Shown here: positions 7,169-7,608 of the stretch, in pieces
Position numbering within the stretch: position 1 is the stretch's first letter
Layout: every line of letters begins with the position of its first letter
The notes under the pieces: generated by a model
Told to the model about the DNA's origin: nothing
Seen by the model: the letters and a program-made list of their open reading frames with translations, nothing else
The model's database searches: none
NCBI GenBank assembly: GCA_015654605.1
Contig: JAATGO010000001.1
Span: 1-7,608 of the forward strand
Length of the DNA stretch: 7,608 nt
Direction of reading: 5' to 3'
Origin: Betaproteobacteria bacterium
Lineage (GTDB): Bacteria; Pseudomonadota; Gammaproteobacteria; Burkholderiales; Burkholderiaceae
Made by a program: the position numbers and the translations under genes

Positions 7169-7198
7169 GAAGTCATTTTTGGGAAAAAAATGTGCTTC
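7169..7198 (+). repeat. Hairpin directly after rseP
   Basis: CATTTTT (7174-7180) pairs perfectly with AAAAATG (7186-7192) around GGGAA. Below it, after a small internal loop (T7173 against T7193 and G7194), GAAG (7169-7172) pairs with CTTC (7195-7198). This gives 11 base pairs starting ten bases after the rseP stop. No T run follows, so it is not a classical terminator. It may mark an mRNA processing or stability boundary between rseP and bamA; this role is inference. Confidence 0.5.
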
Positions 7199-7212
7199 TG
7201 ATGTTGTATTTA

Positions 7213-7242
7213 ACCAATTTTCCTTTGGTAAATGTTGCCAAA
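7213..7242 (+). promoter_or_regulatory. Two competing hairpins in the bamA leader
   Basis: ACCAA (7213-7217) can pair with TTGGT (7225-7229) across a 7-base loop. The same TTGGT is also part of TTTGGTAA (7224-7231), which can pair with TTGCCAAA (7235-7242) around a 3-base loop, with one G-U. The two folds exclude each other. The second is also a near-palindromic DNA site. The element ends 22 bases before the bamA start and could be a leader switch, an operator, or chance in an AT-rich spacer. Confidence 0.3.
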
Positions 7243-7264
7243 CACTGTTGATAAACGATAGCTA

Positions 7265-7608
7265 ATGAAATTACATTCTGAGAATTTTTGGGCACCGGCT
7301 TGTTCTCGTCGTCTGATTGCTGCTGCGGTATTCGCATTTTGCTCAAGCCAAGCGATGGCAGTTCAGCCATTTGTCGTCAAGGATATCCGCGTTGAAGGGA
7401 TTCAGCGTACCGAGGCGGGTACCGTATTTAGTTATCTGCCTGTACGTGTAGGCGATACCTTTACGGATGAAAAGGGAACTGCAGCCATTAAGGCCTTGTA
7501 CGCCACTGGTTTTTTCAAGGATGTCAGAGTCGAGGCTCAGGGTGATGTGCTTGTCGTCCAGGTGGAAGAGCGCCCTGCAATTGCCAGCGTGGACTTTACC
7601 GGTATCAA
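7265..7608 (+). CDS. bamA: Outer membrane protein assembly factor BamA, N-terminal part
   Basis: The window cuts the gene after 114 full codons. BamA is the essential outer-membrane beta-barrel that, with its periplasmic POTRA domains and Bam lipoproteins, folds and inserts outer-membrane proteins. Seen here are a signal peptide with arginines at 15-16, a hydrophobic core (about 17-27) and an AMA cleavage site (30-32), then POTRA1 starting FVVKDIRVEGIQR (36-48), with the conserved ALYATGFFKDVRVE (77-90), GDVLVVQVEERP (93-104) and the start of POTRA2 (IASVDFTG). The ATG at 7265 is the only sensible start because an in-frame TAG lies at 7259-7261. No clear Shine-Dalgarno precedes it. It follows rseP as in many proteobacteria. 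Confidence 0.96.
   Translation, partial: MKLHSENFWAPACSRRLIAAAVFAFCSSQAMAVQPFVVKDIRVEGIQRTEAGTVFSYLPVRVGDTFTDEKGTAAIKALYATGFFKDVRVEAQGDVLVVQVEERPAIASVDFTGI

Noticed and set aside
7168..7201. GGAAGTC and TCTGA as a sigma-E promoter for bamA
   Set aside because: The boxes are 22 bases apart, well beyond the roughly 16 expected; the first arm is better explained by the hairpin 7169-7198.
1..7608. Mobile element, CRISPR, tRNA, defence or toxin-antitoxin system
   Set aside because: Apart from the spacers the window is filled by nine conserved housekeeping genes in canonical order; I saw no transposase, repeat array, cloverleaf or insertion scar.

Overview
This is an ordinary but nearly complete stretch of the conserved bacterial translation and envelope cluster, and every gene lies on the + strand: rpsB (3' end), tsf, pyrH, frr, uppS, cdsA, dxr, rseP, bamA (5' end). 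The order uppS-cdsA-dxr after frr differs from E. coli, where dxr directly follows frr, and is the arrangement known from Betaproteobacteria. The EF-Ts sequence (for example [14 protein letters not shown] and [10 protein letters not shown]) and the S2 C-terminus also look betaproteobacterial, probably Burkholderiales. A family-level guess such as Oxalobacteraceae is inference only. Codon third positions are less GC-rich than in typical Burkholderia, so this is a moderate-GC member.

Layout. Bases 1-82 are the end of ribosomal protein S2. Bases 83-308 are a leader with an intrinsic-terminator-like hairpin (190-232) that would attenuate read-through into tsf (309-1196). A strong terminator (1208-1230) closes the rpsB-tsf unit. 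The 379-base gap 1231-1609 has no recognisable gene. It holds a long imperfect stem-loop (1247-1286), a doubtful 35-codon ORF (1454-1561), a perfect dyad (1532-1548) and a good extended -10 promoter candidate (1551-1580) just upstream of pyrH. From pyrH onward the genes are tightly packed: frr after 45 bases, uppS after about 100, cdsA overlapping uppS by one base, dxr 6 bases later, rseP overlapping dxr by ATGA. A 106-base spacer before bamA contains a long hairpin and two mutually exclusive smaller ones.

How the genes fit together. S2, EF-Ts and ribosome recycling factor serve translation. UMP kinase supplies pyrimidine nucleotides, including the CTP used by CdsA and by the pathway downstream of Dxr. 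Dxr (MEP pathway) provides isoprenoid precursors that end in undecaprenyl diphosphate made by UppS, the lipid carrier for peptidoglycan. CdsA makes CDP-diacylglycerol for phospholipids. RseP is the intramembrane protease of the envelope-stress cascade, and BamA assembles outer-membrane proteins. The second unit therefore couples lipid, wall and outer-membrane biogenesis.

I found no mobile element, CRISPR, tRNA, broken gene or novel system. The points worth a second look are in the non-coding gaps and are mostly modest, hypothesis-level signals.
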